The notes beneath the pieces were generated by a model that saw only the letters and a list, made by a program, of their open reading frames with translations, had not been told where the DNA came from and did not search any database. Of a stretch of 64,000 bases of DNA, positions 35,931 through 48,900 are shown in pieces (the first letter of the stretch is position 1; each line of letters opens with the position of its first letter). The stretch is from the NCBI RefSeq assembly GCF_018691265.1, contig NW_024881272.1, forward strand, positions 26,277,323 through 26,341,322, written 5' to 3'. A program made the translations under genes and the position numbers. This stretch comes from Tyto alba. Lineage: Eukaryota > Chordata > Aves > Strigiformes > Tytonidae.

Positions 35931-37400
35931 CCGCTCCAGCCCTGGTGCTAGACCCGAGCTGATCAGCAAATGCTGATATCTGCTGTCTGAGTGCTGCTGC
36001 AGTTTGCACTATTATAACAAAAATGAAAGATGAGAGATACGGAGGTTAAAGGCTACCTGCAGGGCACGAAGCTGGGGATTCAACCTTATTACCTGGTCTG
36101 GGCATTCATGTGCTTTGCTGTCCCCATCAGTTCCCACCACTCACTTTGTGCCTCAAGGATCTAAATTACCTGGCAGCCCCTGGGACAACCCGTCTCCTGC
36201 TCCTGTGCCGCAGTCCCCACCCAGCAGCAGTTCCTGACCTGCCTTTGAGCAGTGTGTGCTTGAAGAGCAGCATATAGGCTGCCCTCTGGAATTAGGCTTG
36301 AGGAATGTGGTGGTTTTGGCGTGGACGATCATCAATTTTCTATTATTTTTGCAAAGGACAATGGGTGTTGGGGATAGCTCTTCTCCCAGTCTTTGGCTCT
36401 GGACTTAACATGAATTCCTCTCCAAGCCACCCACCTATGCAAATCTCTGATGCCAGAATACATTTATCAGAGCATATTTAGTCTACAAGACAGATCTGCA
36501 CAGTGTAACCCTTCATCTAGAATCAGAGTGATGTAACTGAGGACTAATTACATTTCTTTTTGAGTTGCAATACCTGACAGCAATTATGGACCCAGTGTGA
36601 GACTTCCAAGCAAATGCTTTCAGTGATGTGGAAATGTTTCCCAGTATGTTTTTGAAATTGCACTGTTCCTGAAGGCTGTGTTGGTTGTGTGAGGTTTTCT
36701 TCACTTGCTCATCTTGTAGCAGATCACTGGATGCCTAGCTTATGAGTTTGCCCTTAAAAATCCGAGAGCTGATTGGTGCCAGTGTGAGGATTTCAACAGA
36801 GGCTGAGATGACTCATGTCAGAGTCTTCTTTCAAGCTCTCCTAGTCACTAATGTGTTTCCTAACATAAAGATATTACATGTTAATTATTCAATATATATA
36901 GGCACCGTGGGTTCTTGGTTTAAACTGTAACCATTTATACTCAACAATATATACTGTCTGCTTTGCTGTCCCCAGTGTCCTTCAGGAGAAAGAAGGGACT
37001 GTTACTGCTCTCTGGGGAGCTGGTCCACAGGGTAGGAGTGAAACAGCAGATCCCCATACAGCTAATCTCATGTCCCTGAGGCTTGAACTCCAGCCCCTTG
37101 AACTTAGCAAGAGGGACCCATGAGGATGGGCAGTCCTCACCTCCACACTCTTCCAAGTTTGCTGTCCGTCATGTCAGGAGCTCATCCGGTTTCACACAAT
37201 CATGAGAGTGGTCCTTCTCCACAGCAGTGTTGCTAGGACTAATTGGGTAATGATGTTGCTGGAATGTGTTTCCCTTCCCCCAAACTAGCTAAAAAATCTT
37301 TGCTTTTCATCACCACAATCTGGAAACACCACCACTACATCTCTCCATTGACTGTGGGTTTGGCAATTGAGAGGCTTTTAGTTTGTTTTTAAACATAACA

Positions 37401-37404
<4 letters not shown>

Positions 37405-37432
<28 letters not shown>
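37405..37432. repeat. Poly(T) tract, 28 nt
   Basis: Uninterrupted T run about 110 bp left of the LTR remnant. It does not look like part of the LTR, and no reverse-oriented retroposon body lies to its left. Confidence 0.9.
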
Positions 37433-37544
37433 CCTCCTACCTCTATTCCATTGTTGTGTTCTAGCTGTCAGTATCAATGAGTTGGTTCAAGGGCAGCCAT
37501 CTAATTGAGAGTGCTGTTTGCAAGTTGAAGCTTTCAGTCATCAT

Positions 37545-38231
37545 TCATGGAAAGGGACAGGGATAGGGGATGGGGGTTTCAGTCAGTTTGCCAATCCTTC
37601 CTCCTTGGGAAGGAGGGTGAACACCGCACATTCCTCCCCTGCTCCACATGGCTCCCCTCTCACTGGAGACAGTCCTCCATGAACTTTCTCCAGTGTGGGT
37701 TCTCCCCTCAGGAAGCAGCCATTCCCATGCTGACATGCAGCTCATCCCTGCGTATTGCAGTCCTCCCAGCACTGAACTACAACAGTGGGAGCTGCTTCTC
37801 CCCTCAGAGTCCCAGCTTCCTTTAAGAGCAGATGCCTGTCCTGGTGTGGGCTCCTCCACAGGCTTCAGGTTGGGCTCTGCTCTACCACAGACCTCCGTGT
37901 GTGTGTGTGGGGGTAGCCCTGCCGTCTCACCATGGGAAACAGGGTCTCTGCTCTGGCGGACCTCCCCCCCTTCCTCCTCCTTCCTTTCACTGTCCTGGCT
38001 GTTCACAAAGGTGTCTTTCTCGTCACTCCTCCTCAGTAATCCAAACTTCCTCTCAGGTCCCCCATCTTAAATACGATACTGCGGAGGCGCAGCCTGCATT
38101 GCTAATTGGCTTGACCCTGGCCAGAGGTGGGTCTGACTTGGAGCCAGGGGAACTTTGAGAAGTTTCTCACAGGGGCACCGCTGTAGCCTTCTCTCCCACT
38201 ACCAAAAACCCCGGCAAAGAAACCCAGCACA
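37545..38231 (-). mobile_element. Remnant of an avian endogenous retrovirus LTR
   Basis: The stretch resembles an LTR-type repeat I know from bird genomes, with recurring 'ctgctcc...gggctcc...caggctgcag'-style modules on the + strand. On the minus strand it starts TGTGCTGGG at 38,231, as LTRs start with TG. There it has a CCAAT box (complement of 38,105-38,109), then a TATTTAAG TATA-like box (complement of 38,066-38,073) about 30 bp further on. This is the usual U3 order, so the element points left. No internal viral genes flank it, so it is a solo LTR or fragment. Open frames inside it (for example 37,545-38,006 -) are not genes. The left edge is approximate and no family name is assigned. 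Confidence 0.65.
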
Positions 38232-41200
38232 GGGAATGATTCCTATGGCAGTGAAACAGAAAAACTCGGGGTCTGGCAGACTGGTGATGTAGCTCTAGAC
38301 AGGAATCTGTTTGTTTATTTGTTTTTAATAAAATCCCTTCCCTCCTCCTTGCATATATCAGTAAGACAAAAATCAGGTTTTACAGCAACACATTTCCATT
38401 GGTTTTCTTGTCAGAATTTTGGGTGCAGCTCCGGTGTCACAGAGCATCTGTGTGACCTGTTGCCTCACAACTGTCTCAACAAGTTGGGCATCCTTTGTGT
38501 TTTGTAAGATTTCCAGAACTCCAAGCCTAGTCCATATGATTTTTATACTCTCAGCCTGTCCCAACTGGCATCAGAAAGTTTTCCCAGGGGCAGCAAGTAG
38601 CATGAAACAGTGTTGAGCTATGTCTGGTCATGCTTCAACTCCACCTACCCCACAGAAAGTCTAACCCACGTTGGCTTTGCAAAAGATACAGATTTTTAAA
38701 GGAATCTTTTACTAATGAGTTCATTCACCTCAATAGAAACTACTCTGCAGAATTGGGCACTAGCTTTTATCTGTCCTTTGAGCCCACCAGAAAAGCACAC
38801 AATCACTCCTAAAGCAAACACATTCCAGTTTGGCTACCAGCAGATGAAATAGCAGACTCTGTTGGCATGGATGAAGTTATTGCTTGAGAAAAAAATTGCA
38901 GGATTGGACCCCTAAGGAGTGAAAGCCGAGTAGAAGATGGAACTGACAGGATATTATGTGTACTCTGCAATTCCACTGTGTCCACTACATGGCCTGCTAA
39001 CATCTCACCCTTGCTTTTTTATGAAACAATCCGTATGTTTTCAGCTCAGAAGTAGATTTCTTTTGAAGTTTAAAAAAAGTTATGTCATAACTGAAGCAGC
39101 TGTTCGACAACCACCCAAGCAAGAGGCAGTTCACTGTGCTGCATTTTCAGTGATGAGCTGGCTTTGTGCACCTGTGTGTCCCAGCACAGAGAAGCAGCAA
39201 GAGGAAGCATGACCAGCTGAAACGATACTTCAGAGAATGTCTGTGGATGGGTTTAAGCTCCACAACATGCCCCTGCCTGAAAGCTGGTGCACAGTGGACA
39301 CTGCTTGCCTGTGCTGCCCCGTGGTCAGCGGAGGCAGACAAGACGTGGGCTCTTCTCACTGTTTAGAGGCCTCCTTCAAGGTGGGAAGAACTGTCACATT
39401 TGACCATTCCATGGATTTCAGAACATTATTTCAACACAAGCGTGCAACCCTCAAACCACTGCACCTGTGCATTCAGGGATTATTTCCCCACTGCTGCTGG
39501 CCCAAGGATTTTGCCTTGCTAGTGTTAGCCAAGGCGTAGGCTGAGCAACCTTAATGAGGACAGCAGGACAGGGTGGCCATGCACAGACCTTCACACGGCT
39601 CCTGAGAAAACTCAGTCCCAATGCATAGAGACCTCAGAGTAAACCAAGACCCCTATAGAGATCTTCTACAACTTGTAGATCCCCACCACAGCTCACCACC
39701 CACTGGTGCCGCAACAGGCTTCATTTTCTGCTGAAAGGCTGGTACCTGGGCTGCCTTTGCACAAGGCAGGCAGTCTTTTCAGTACAAGTTAGCAGCACCT
39801 TGTAACTACCCAACGTGATGCTCTAAATGTGACTTCAGACTACTGTTGTGGAAGAAATCATGGGTAAAAAATTATTGAAATGAAGATGGAGATAGTGTCG
39901 CATTTCTCCTAATAAAGATGACAGAGACTTATAGACACCTCCATCTTCAAACACTGGGTCTTAATTGTGAACCCTGTTTTTCAAAACAAACCACAAGCCG
40001 ATGACTTCTAGCATGTGTTGTGTGTGCCACAAGATGTGAATAACAGCATAAATACATTCCTGCCAGCCTGCTTATGGCCTTTTCTCATAATATCTTGGAA
40101 CAGCACAGAAGACCACACTGAATATGAAGTTTCCATGATTAACCAATGGTTTCCAGTGCTGTGATTATGGTTTAACCAAAGATTATTACTTTGTGCAGCT
40201 CAGCACTTCAGCATCATCATCATCAAATTATCACATTGCAATGACATTTTGCTCCACACAGTAATTGCATTCAAGGCAACATTTGCTAGGAGAGAGAACT
40301 GAGTTGAGGTCTTCAACAGTCTGAAGTATGGGAGAATTACAAGAAGTTAGGTTTAGATAGAGCCCATCCATTAGCAATTATTCTTAACAGGCCTTATAAG
40401 CTCAGGAGGAAGGAGTACTTAAAAGGCCTTAGTTTATAGAGGCCTGTAAAAAAGATAAGCAAAGTCCAATTCCTAGCCTCAAAAACAGGATGAACAGAGG
40501 AAAGATGCTGCTAGGAGAGGGGGGAGGTGCAATTCAACAATGAAACTATAATAACAACTGTGTAAGCAACATTTTTGTCTAGAGTAGAAATGTTGATTTT
40601 TCCATCCATTGATATTTAAACATTTCTGCTGTTTATCAGTGACAGATGTATTATTATTTTGGCACTTAAAAATCAAAAACAAAATTGAAAATTTGGTTGT
40701 TTCATGTAAGGCTTTTATTTTGTACAAAGCCAAACCATGTTGCTTTTTTTCATTCTGATCTTATAGTATGAAAGTGCATTGTTACAAGAAATCATTCCAA
40801 GTCAAAATTAAAAACTACACATTTCTGTCTCATAGTGGACTTGTTTGAGTTTACCATTTATATACATAACTATTTAATAAAAATATCGGCCAAGGTTAGC
40901 TGCATTCACTGAATGTCTCAGCATCACTCAGTCCTGCAATTCTGACCAAAATATGTTACATGAACAACGATGGTGAGATTTAGTTCTAGGAAAGAGTAAG
41001 TTTTGACATGGTCAAGCTCTAAGTAGATCCTGCAGTGGAAATGTTTTAGGTGGAGATTACAGCTCATTTTGCGCTTTGTCCAATTCCTAGCTTGCTTGGC
41101 AAGTTCTGCCGTAACACATCCCACCACATCAGAGATATTTTGCATGGTCACAGAAAACAGTGGAGCTGCACAAACAGCGAATATGAGTCAGCCATTGTTG

Positions 41201-44200
41201 TGCTTGCTTTTTTAAAAAAAAAAAAAAATTTTGAAGTTGGTCACCCTTCATGGGAGACAAGCTGAAATGCCTTTACAAACATTACACATAAAACTGCATT
41301 CTCTGGGCAGAAGCTGGCTGGGACTGAGCACAACGGCATCTGTTAAAATAGCTGACAAGTCATCACATAAACTAGAAATATTTCGCTAAGAGAAGAGTCA
41401 GTCTGAGCGACACCACAGAAGGAAGCAAGCTTGGGTGACAGCGCACAGACAGTGTGTGGTATATGAACTGAATCCCACTTTGCATGTTTTTGAAGAGAGA
41501 AAATGAGGAGGTACTGGACTACACGCATTGACTTTATGCTTTTTAAAGAACTTCATCTCATGTGATTGGAGAAATGCATAATCCTGCAACACTTGAGTGA
41601 ACGTTGTGACAGGAGCCAGTCCCTAGTTGAACCACTTGACTGGTATTATACAGAAAGACCACTCCAGAGCTGAACTGTCAGGTCAGCCTTGTCTAAGAAA
41701 AGATTTTAAAAACATTTACTTTTTGTTCTAATCCTCTAGGTTATTCCTAAGTTTACTCTTTTGAGCAAATTTCACATATTCTGCTTTTATGGAAACAGCT
41801 TCTTTAAACACCAAATGAAAATGATGCCCTTTGGTGCTTTTAATTCACTGTCTTTGCAGGAATTTGTGCCAAAAAAAAAGGAGGCAGGGGAGCACTTTTA
41901 AAGCTCTATTAGTTTAAATAAATGAGCCATGTTTCTGAGAACAGTGTACCATAGAGGAAGGGCTGCCTTTTGAATCCTGCTCCCATAGCTGTCTCTTGTG
42001 ATTTCAGGCATGTCATAAAATCCACTGTCCACCTCATTTTCCCACCTTATTAAGATGGGGCTGAGGTTGTTCTTTACCTGACACCTCTGGGTGTTGTGAA
42101 GTCTAACTTAGTACTTCAGAAGTACTTGGAGGAACTGGAGCTTTATTTCGAAAACCATAGCAAGCGCCAGCCTTTTCCAAAGAGTGGCATTTATGAGAAT
42201 ACTTTCATTAGTCCCTTAGTTTTTTCTTTTTCATTTTGAGTCTGGAAAAATGTGTTGAAAATCATTTTACTGTGTCCTCTGGGAGAAATCAAGCTTCTTG
42301 CAGAGTGGGAGCCCTAGGAAATTGCAGAGCAGCAAGATCAGCTCCCTGAACCCACCAAACATCAGTGGGAAGCTGCTCAACTGGCTTTAGGCTGGACTCA
42401 AATACTTGACTTTTTCCCAACACTTTCATTTGCATGCTCAGGCTCAAAGGTGAAGGTGAGAAAGGCACACAGAGAAGTATGTGTCTGCTCCCTTCCTCCT
42501 CTCCTTCTCCCCAAAGATCATTTCCACCTATCCAATATTTTTCCCAGATATGGTATCATTTGTTTCTGTGACTAATCTTTGGTCAGGAGAGAAAAATTAT
42601 TTCTAAAGTTCAAGAGAAACATAAGACAGCACATTTATGAGTGTTTTTCTCCTCGTCCATGTCTCTGGATGACTAGAGTTTTATTATTCCACCCGACTGC
42701 ATGCTGAGATAGATACTTTTCTTTCAAGCAGAGCCTGTTGCTGGCAGTAGGCTACAGAGACTCCAAACGTGGTATACACTTTTGTCTTCATGTCTGAGTC
42801 TTCCATTAACACCAATACTTTAGCTTTTTTTCCCCCCTCCTTTTGTGTTAATGCTTTTGGATAAAGATGGCCTGGGAAGGTTGAGGTTTCAAGGAAAGTT
42901 AAGGGAAGTATTATGAAGAGAAACTAACCAGGTCTCAGAATTTTACTCTTTCCACATGCATCATGATCTCATGTGTCTTTTTACGGGCCTGCTGAGCCAT
43001 GGGGAAAGGCCCAGGTGTTGGTTTGTCATCATTAAACCATCAGGGATGGCAAACCAAGCCTGAGCTCCAGCCCCAGGCTCTGCATGGAGAGATGGCTCCA
43101 TCTGCCCTCCCTCATGGACTCAGCAGTGGCAGATCAGACTCAATGCACATTGCCACAAATAGGGTCAAGAAAAAATGTTTAGCTCTTCATGAACTGCTTG
43201 CATTTCCCTTGGAGGAAAAGGCAGCAGCAGGATAAAGTAATTGCGTGGGTTGGATCCTGCCCTCAGGGCCACGCTTGGCCCATGCACAGCCAGAGAACAT
43301 CAGCATTGTCTGTCGTACAATCACACAACTACCACCCTTGTGATTGCAGTACACACATTATAGGAACTCACGTGTCTTCAAGAGGCTCCTTCTGGTTGAG
43401 AGCTGATATCACAGATTGTCTGTCCACTTTTAGTCTGGACCTTTTCTAAGAGAAAAACAAGTCTTGGCAAATTCCTTGACGTGCTTTCTTCCTACAGTTT
43501 GGATGAAGACAGTTTGTTCAAGAAAGATGGGTAGGTGTGAGTTTCTGTCTCTTCCCCTTTTGAGAATTATTTTTGCCAATGCAAAACAGAAGATAATAAT
43601 GCTCCCATTAAAAATGAGGTGAACGCTCAGGCTAACTTGAGTGGGTGGAAAGGACTTCACACAGGATGAGGCTGAGGACAAACCTACCTTTGCCAAGACA
43701 AGCAGCTGCAGAGATCTCTGGAATGAAAAAGGGCCCTACTGCACTGCTATTCAAATAATTCAGCCACATCGAACTAGTTGGGGCTGTGCATCCATCGTGT
43801 TACAATTAAAACCAATGGCTTTCATATGAAGAAATAAAAGATGCTTCATAAGTCACACAAGAGGACTGGAGAACTGATATTGTTAGAACAACAAGCTGAT
43901 ATTCCTTAGGACAATAAAGATATGGGACCTGTGCAAATCAAAGCAGAAAGCTCCCCCTTTCCTTCCTACATCTGTCTTTCATTTGCTTTGCCTCTATCTG
44001 CCCGTTGTTGATGTTTTCTTACATTATCTTGGTCCCTTTGTTCAAACTGCGTTTCATTCCAAGAAGGCAGGGAGCTCCAGGTGTGAATGAGGGTTGCTAG
44101 CATGAACTCACTGTCGCAGTTATTATTGTTATCATTCCTCTGAAAATCAGCTCGATGGAGGTTTAGTTTTGTGTAACTCGTTCTGCTGTTTTAACCATAT

Positions 44201-45747
44201 TCTTGTTAAATGTGGAAAATGGAATGAAGTGCAGTGGTTTGGATGATGGCTTGTACCCAAAGGTGCTACCTAACCTAAAGAAGTGCTGGTGTGCTGTGAA
44301 GCAAGGTGTCTGAGACTGCAGGATTGGGAGCTGCTGCTCAAATGAATCAGGTGTTCGGGATGTAATGCAAAGCCCAGGGCAGTCAGTGGAAGGCTTTTGA
44401 CTGGATGTTGGCTCAAACTCTGGCCAAAGCTGCACACATAATGTGGTTTACCAGGTGTTAAACCTATGGAGAGGGAAGAGTGGTTTGTTAGGTGTACAGG
44501 CTGTTACGTAGGCACAGGTTAACTCAAAGATGTACCTGTTGGGATTCTGAGTCCTGACTCGTATTTTTACAACTGCAAAAGTATGGTGGCTGTGCCAGGG
44601 CCCTGGCCTTGAGATCTGTCCCATCATCCTGAAGTCCTGGCACTTGAACCTTGCACAGCAGTGCTCTTGAGACATTCTTCTGCTGACACAAAGAGCATCG
44701 TTAGGTGCGTGAGATGGTGTAGGTGTAGCACATGTGGCTGCCAGGCACCTTTTTATCCCAGCCTGCATGTGTTTTCACTGTTGTTACTCTCTGCCCTTCC
44801 AAAACCCAGTACCTGAAATTCACTCACTAAATATACAGGAAGATATTAGAAAGTTCTTCTTTGTAGTGGGAGAAACTGTATGTTAAACTAATACAGAACT
44901 TGTAATGCTCAGTAAAGTTTTGTTGTTTGATATTTTAAGACCTCCAGTGAAATGAAGTAATCATAGTCCCACCACCCAAATATTCAGCTATCTAAACACA
45001 TACTATTTTTTCCATTACTGTTGTTTCCATTACTGGCAGTAGACTTGTGGTTGTCTGATCATTTTTGTCTTTGGACATCCCCTGTGATTTTTGGAGTTCC
45101 TCTGGCTCCGCCTGTGCATCCAGCTGGGCCCTGATCTTTTGAGGTGTTTCTCAGTGATTCCCTCTGCTCCACCTGAGGCCCTGGAGATGCTATGGAGCTC
45201 CTGTGTGTGGCTGTGTTAGATGAGCACATCTTTGAGATGAGTCTGGAGCACAGACTGCCCTAACATTCAGCTAAACTCCAGCTTTCCCCCAACTCGGTAT
45301 AACTTGTTCAGTCCCTCCACAAATCATGTGCAGTGGGAAAAGCTCTGCCCTGGTTCAGTGGTGATTAAGCGCACAAGCAATGATGTGTTTTCATTCAGAT
45401 GTGCTGCCTCAAACACATTTGCCTGTAAGTCATAATGTAACCTCATTTCTAAAATGACGATGGTTGTGTCATCACAGTGTACTGGAACTGACTCTTGGTT
45501 AGCAATTTTTGAAACTGCTCACGTGGGGTTGAAGGTCTCAAATATAAAAATTTCTAGGAGTTTCATAAGAATAGGCAGCAAGTAATAGATAACAGGGAAA
45601 CGCTATTACCAACTCTGCTCAGGGAGAGGTAATGAGTTCAATCGTTAATAAATACTGGTAAATCTGAAGTAGGGTGAAGGAGAGAGAGACATGCTAAAAA
45701 ACCCCCAAAGTCTTCATCAGGTTTGTTGCTCACAGCACAACATGCTT

Positions 45748-45770
45748 AAAAATAAATAAATAAATAAAAA
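45748..45770. repeat. (AAAT)n microsatellite
   Basis: Head-to-tail AAAT units with flanking A residues. A second, related tract lies about 200 bp to the right. Confidence 0.8.
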
Positions 45771-45948
45771 TGAGACTTGCCAAAAGAGGAAGATAGAAGG
45801 GAATTTTATGCTTGAATTCTCTGCTAGAAAATGACACACACCCGCAAAAGTGAAAAGGTCTCCTGAGTATTTTTCCCCATTTAAATGTTCATCAGGAAGA
45901 GAGGACCAACACTCTGCATTATAATTTAAGTTGATTAAAATAAAAATA

Positions 45949-45978
45949 GATGAATGAATGAATAAATAAATAAATAAA
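45949..45978. repeat. (ATGA)n-(ATAA)n compound microsatellite
   Basis: ATGA units turn into ATAA units within one tract. The minus-strand frame across it reads as an isoleucine/phenylalanine/tyrosine-rich run and is a repeat artefact. Confidence 0.8.
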
Positions 45979-48900
45979 CGGGGCAGCAGACTGTGGTTGG
46001 GTACTTCTGCACTGAGCTTCTCCGCAGAAGCCATCTATCCTTAGCCTGGACCAAAGATGGGTGCCAGACAGTGGTGCAAACCACTCAAGGGCATCTGCCT
46101 GTGGTGCAAAGGCCCTTGGGGATCCCTGGCCTAATTCTACAGTTTGCAGTAGCCTCAGATAAGGTGTTAGATATATATTACAAGTACAGCCAGGGGTCTG
46201 CACTCTCAGTGGAAAATACTAGAAAGTTGCAAGCTGAAACAATTGGAAACCACTGAGCAGACTGAAACATGAAGAGCACTCAGAGGCTTCATTTTGCTAA
46301 ATACTCCTTCCAACCTGCTCAGCGTGGGGAGCACTTGTGAGTGGCACTCAGGTGGTTTGGGAACTGGAAATCACTGATCCAAAAAGGCGATAGGCTGCTG
46401 GATGGCAATGCAGATGCTAAGTTATTTCACAAGAAACCCAATCTTCTGCCTTGAACTTTTCTCATCACATCTTCCCCTCTTTCCGGTGCAAATCTATAAA
46501 CAGGAAAATCTCAAGTTAGAGTAAAAAGCTGCAATTACAGTCTAGGAGTACAGAGAGAGGTCAGGGGAAGGAGAAGCTTAAGCAAATGGCACCACTGAGC
46601 CAGTATCTGGTTCTGCTGGCTGAAGGTTTATATTGTTTTCAGACCTGTGGCTGAACAGGACCCTTAGGAGCAAAAGAACTTGGCAGTCTGGGACTGGCCA
46701 GGGCCAGGGATAGCTGGAAATTCAGGACTGGTCAGGGCACAGAGCATGGAGGTAGGGTTAAGCCCATGACTGGACCACACAGACTCTCCAGACTGGCTGT
46801 GAGTCCAAAGACAGAGGTGGCAAACTGCTTTGTCTGGTTGGTATTTCAATAGAAGAGCTCTATTTTAACTGTGTTTTTAGAGAGGATTCCCCTCTGTGTT
46901 GCAACAGCAATTCCTTCCTGTGCCATAGTTAGTTCACTTCAAACCAACTGAAGTGTTTATACCTCCCACTGCATTTCCTACAGTGGATATGTCTAAAACA
47001 GCTTCATTGGTGGAGTCTTCTCAAAAATAGCATGTTAAGGAGCAAATGATTTAGCACATAATTAAGAAGCAAACAAAAATGCTGTGATCAGCAAGACATC
47101 TGCAATGTCAGCTACAAGGCAAGACTTTGAGGAAAGAAAGAGGAATATGCCAAGAAAAATTAGTATATCTCTGTGTCTCCATATCTTGTTGCGGAGAGGT
47201 AGCTTGTGCTCCATCCCCAACGGAGACACAGTTCCAAGGTTATTTTATTTGCCAGCAGCAACAACAGTGGTTCAAAGGACACCAACTGTTTCCACTGGAG
47301 AAAACCACCAGGAGTGAAGGCAGATGCTTCATCTAGGCTTTTGCACACACTCAGCTAGTTTGCGCAGAGGGGCTGGCTTCCCAGCCCTGCTGCCCCTTGC
47401 CCCGTGTGAGAGGTGAGTCTATGCTTCCCAGAGGCAGCACTTGAGGACTAACAGCAGTGACATTAACTAATGTTGCTGGTGTAGCTCCATGGCTTGCACT
47501 GTTGTTTTACAAGTGTAAGTATGCAGGCAAATGGATTTAGTAGTGGGAGAAGGATGTCGTTAAATCGGAAGAGCTCGGTTCTGCTTTCACTCAGGCTGAC
47601 AAAGGTTCACTGGCTGCAGACGGTAACATTGTCTTGCAGAGGCTGTCAAGGCATTTTCTTCCTTGTCCCTTGCTTCCCAGAAAGGGGAGGTAAATCCACT
47701 TGTGGCACAGCATGGGATACCGGTGTTAAGCCTTGCCACATTGGCAGAGCCCCTGTCTTTAGCCCTGTGGAGCACTTGCTGGCTGTCCACGCACTCAGTC
47801 CCGCTCCATCGCCCAGCTGTGGTCCCACATGCCCCCGTCTCTGGCCCAAAGGCTGTGGGACACACCACTTGCTACCCTGGGCAGTGTGCAAGTGAGCAGA
47901 TATAAGAATGAACATCCCAAACCTCTCCCTCTAACTTTTCCCCCCAGAAATCAGGTCTGTGTCCTTTAAGGTCCCTGCTCCTACATTCCCCCACCCCAAA
48001 AAAAGCCTTTGTGTTTTTTTTGTGCTTTCCCACTGAGCCTTTGAAATGGTAGAGACAAGCACAGCTCCCGGGCCCTGCATCTGCTATTCGGAGCCTTTCC
48101 CTCTGCCCAAGCTGCACTTAAAACATGCCACAAGTTTAACCTAGTGGCTTCTCTTGAGTGACACGGATTGGAGGCTGAAGCTGCTCCAGACTCGTTACAC
48201 ACCAGGGGCAGCAACTTCCCACCAATGAAAAGGTATGTAGAGAGATTCTCCACATCTCTGCAGGAATGGACTTGATAAAACCACATCATTTTATGAGGAA
48301 CCTTCCCCAGAGCATGATTTCTTCCATCTCATGTTGGTCTTGGGCAAAAGAGAAGCAGCATGCATAAGCTCTGCAAACTGAATGTTCTCTTTTTTTTTCA
48401 GTCATTCCCTAGCTTTTAGTGCAAAGGAAATAACCTAGACATACAAGATTCTTGTGCTATGAATTTATAATAACATTTTATTAATATATTATGCTACAAA
48501 AATATTTTGACAAAATAATATTAGAAAGCATCTTTTTATTATACTCTTCAAAACAGTTCACGAAAGCAGGAGGCGGAACAGGAAAAAATATTTGAAATAC
48601 ATTTGAATTGAAAACTGACAAACATGCAATTTAAAATTCAATGTGAGCATGAATCTGCAGGGTGGTTAATAATTCCCATAAAGTACTGACTACTTACTGG
48701 AAAGACCTCTCTGCCTTTAGCTTGATTAAGGTGCCTCTTGAAAATTTAGTCATAGGAAAGGTTGCATTTGAGTTGGGACAAAACACATGCACACAACACA
48801 CATCCATGCATGCGTGTGCATGCACACACAGAAACGTACACCGTATTCTCTCAAAAATCAGCAATTCTCTTTCTGCTTTAGTTAAGATGAAATAAGCTTA

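Larger units (their letters stand above)
24365..37400. other. Long non-coding stretch with possible conserved blocks
   Basis: No gene, RNA gene or interspersed repeat recognised in 13 kb. Several AT-rich, non-repetitive blocks look like conserved non-coding elements: 24,770-24,950, 26,680-26,830, 29,570-30,060, 32,640-32,880 and 35,640-35,930. They carry TAATTA, ATTAAT and AACAAAG-type cores. The stretch also contains a 13-A tract at 33,748-33,760 and an ATT-rich simple sequence at 35,270-35,300. Slightly GC-richer parts at 27.0-28.2 and 30.4-30.9 kb have overlapping frames on both strands but no coding evidence. Confidence 0.45.

Noticed and set aside
37545..38006. 153-codon minus-strand frame
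   Set aside because: It lies entirely inside the LTR remnant and does not resemble a viral or host protein.
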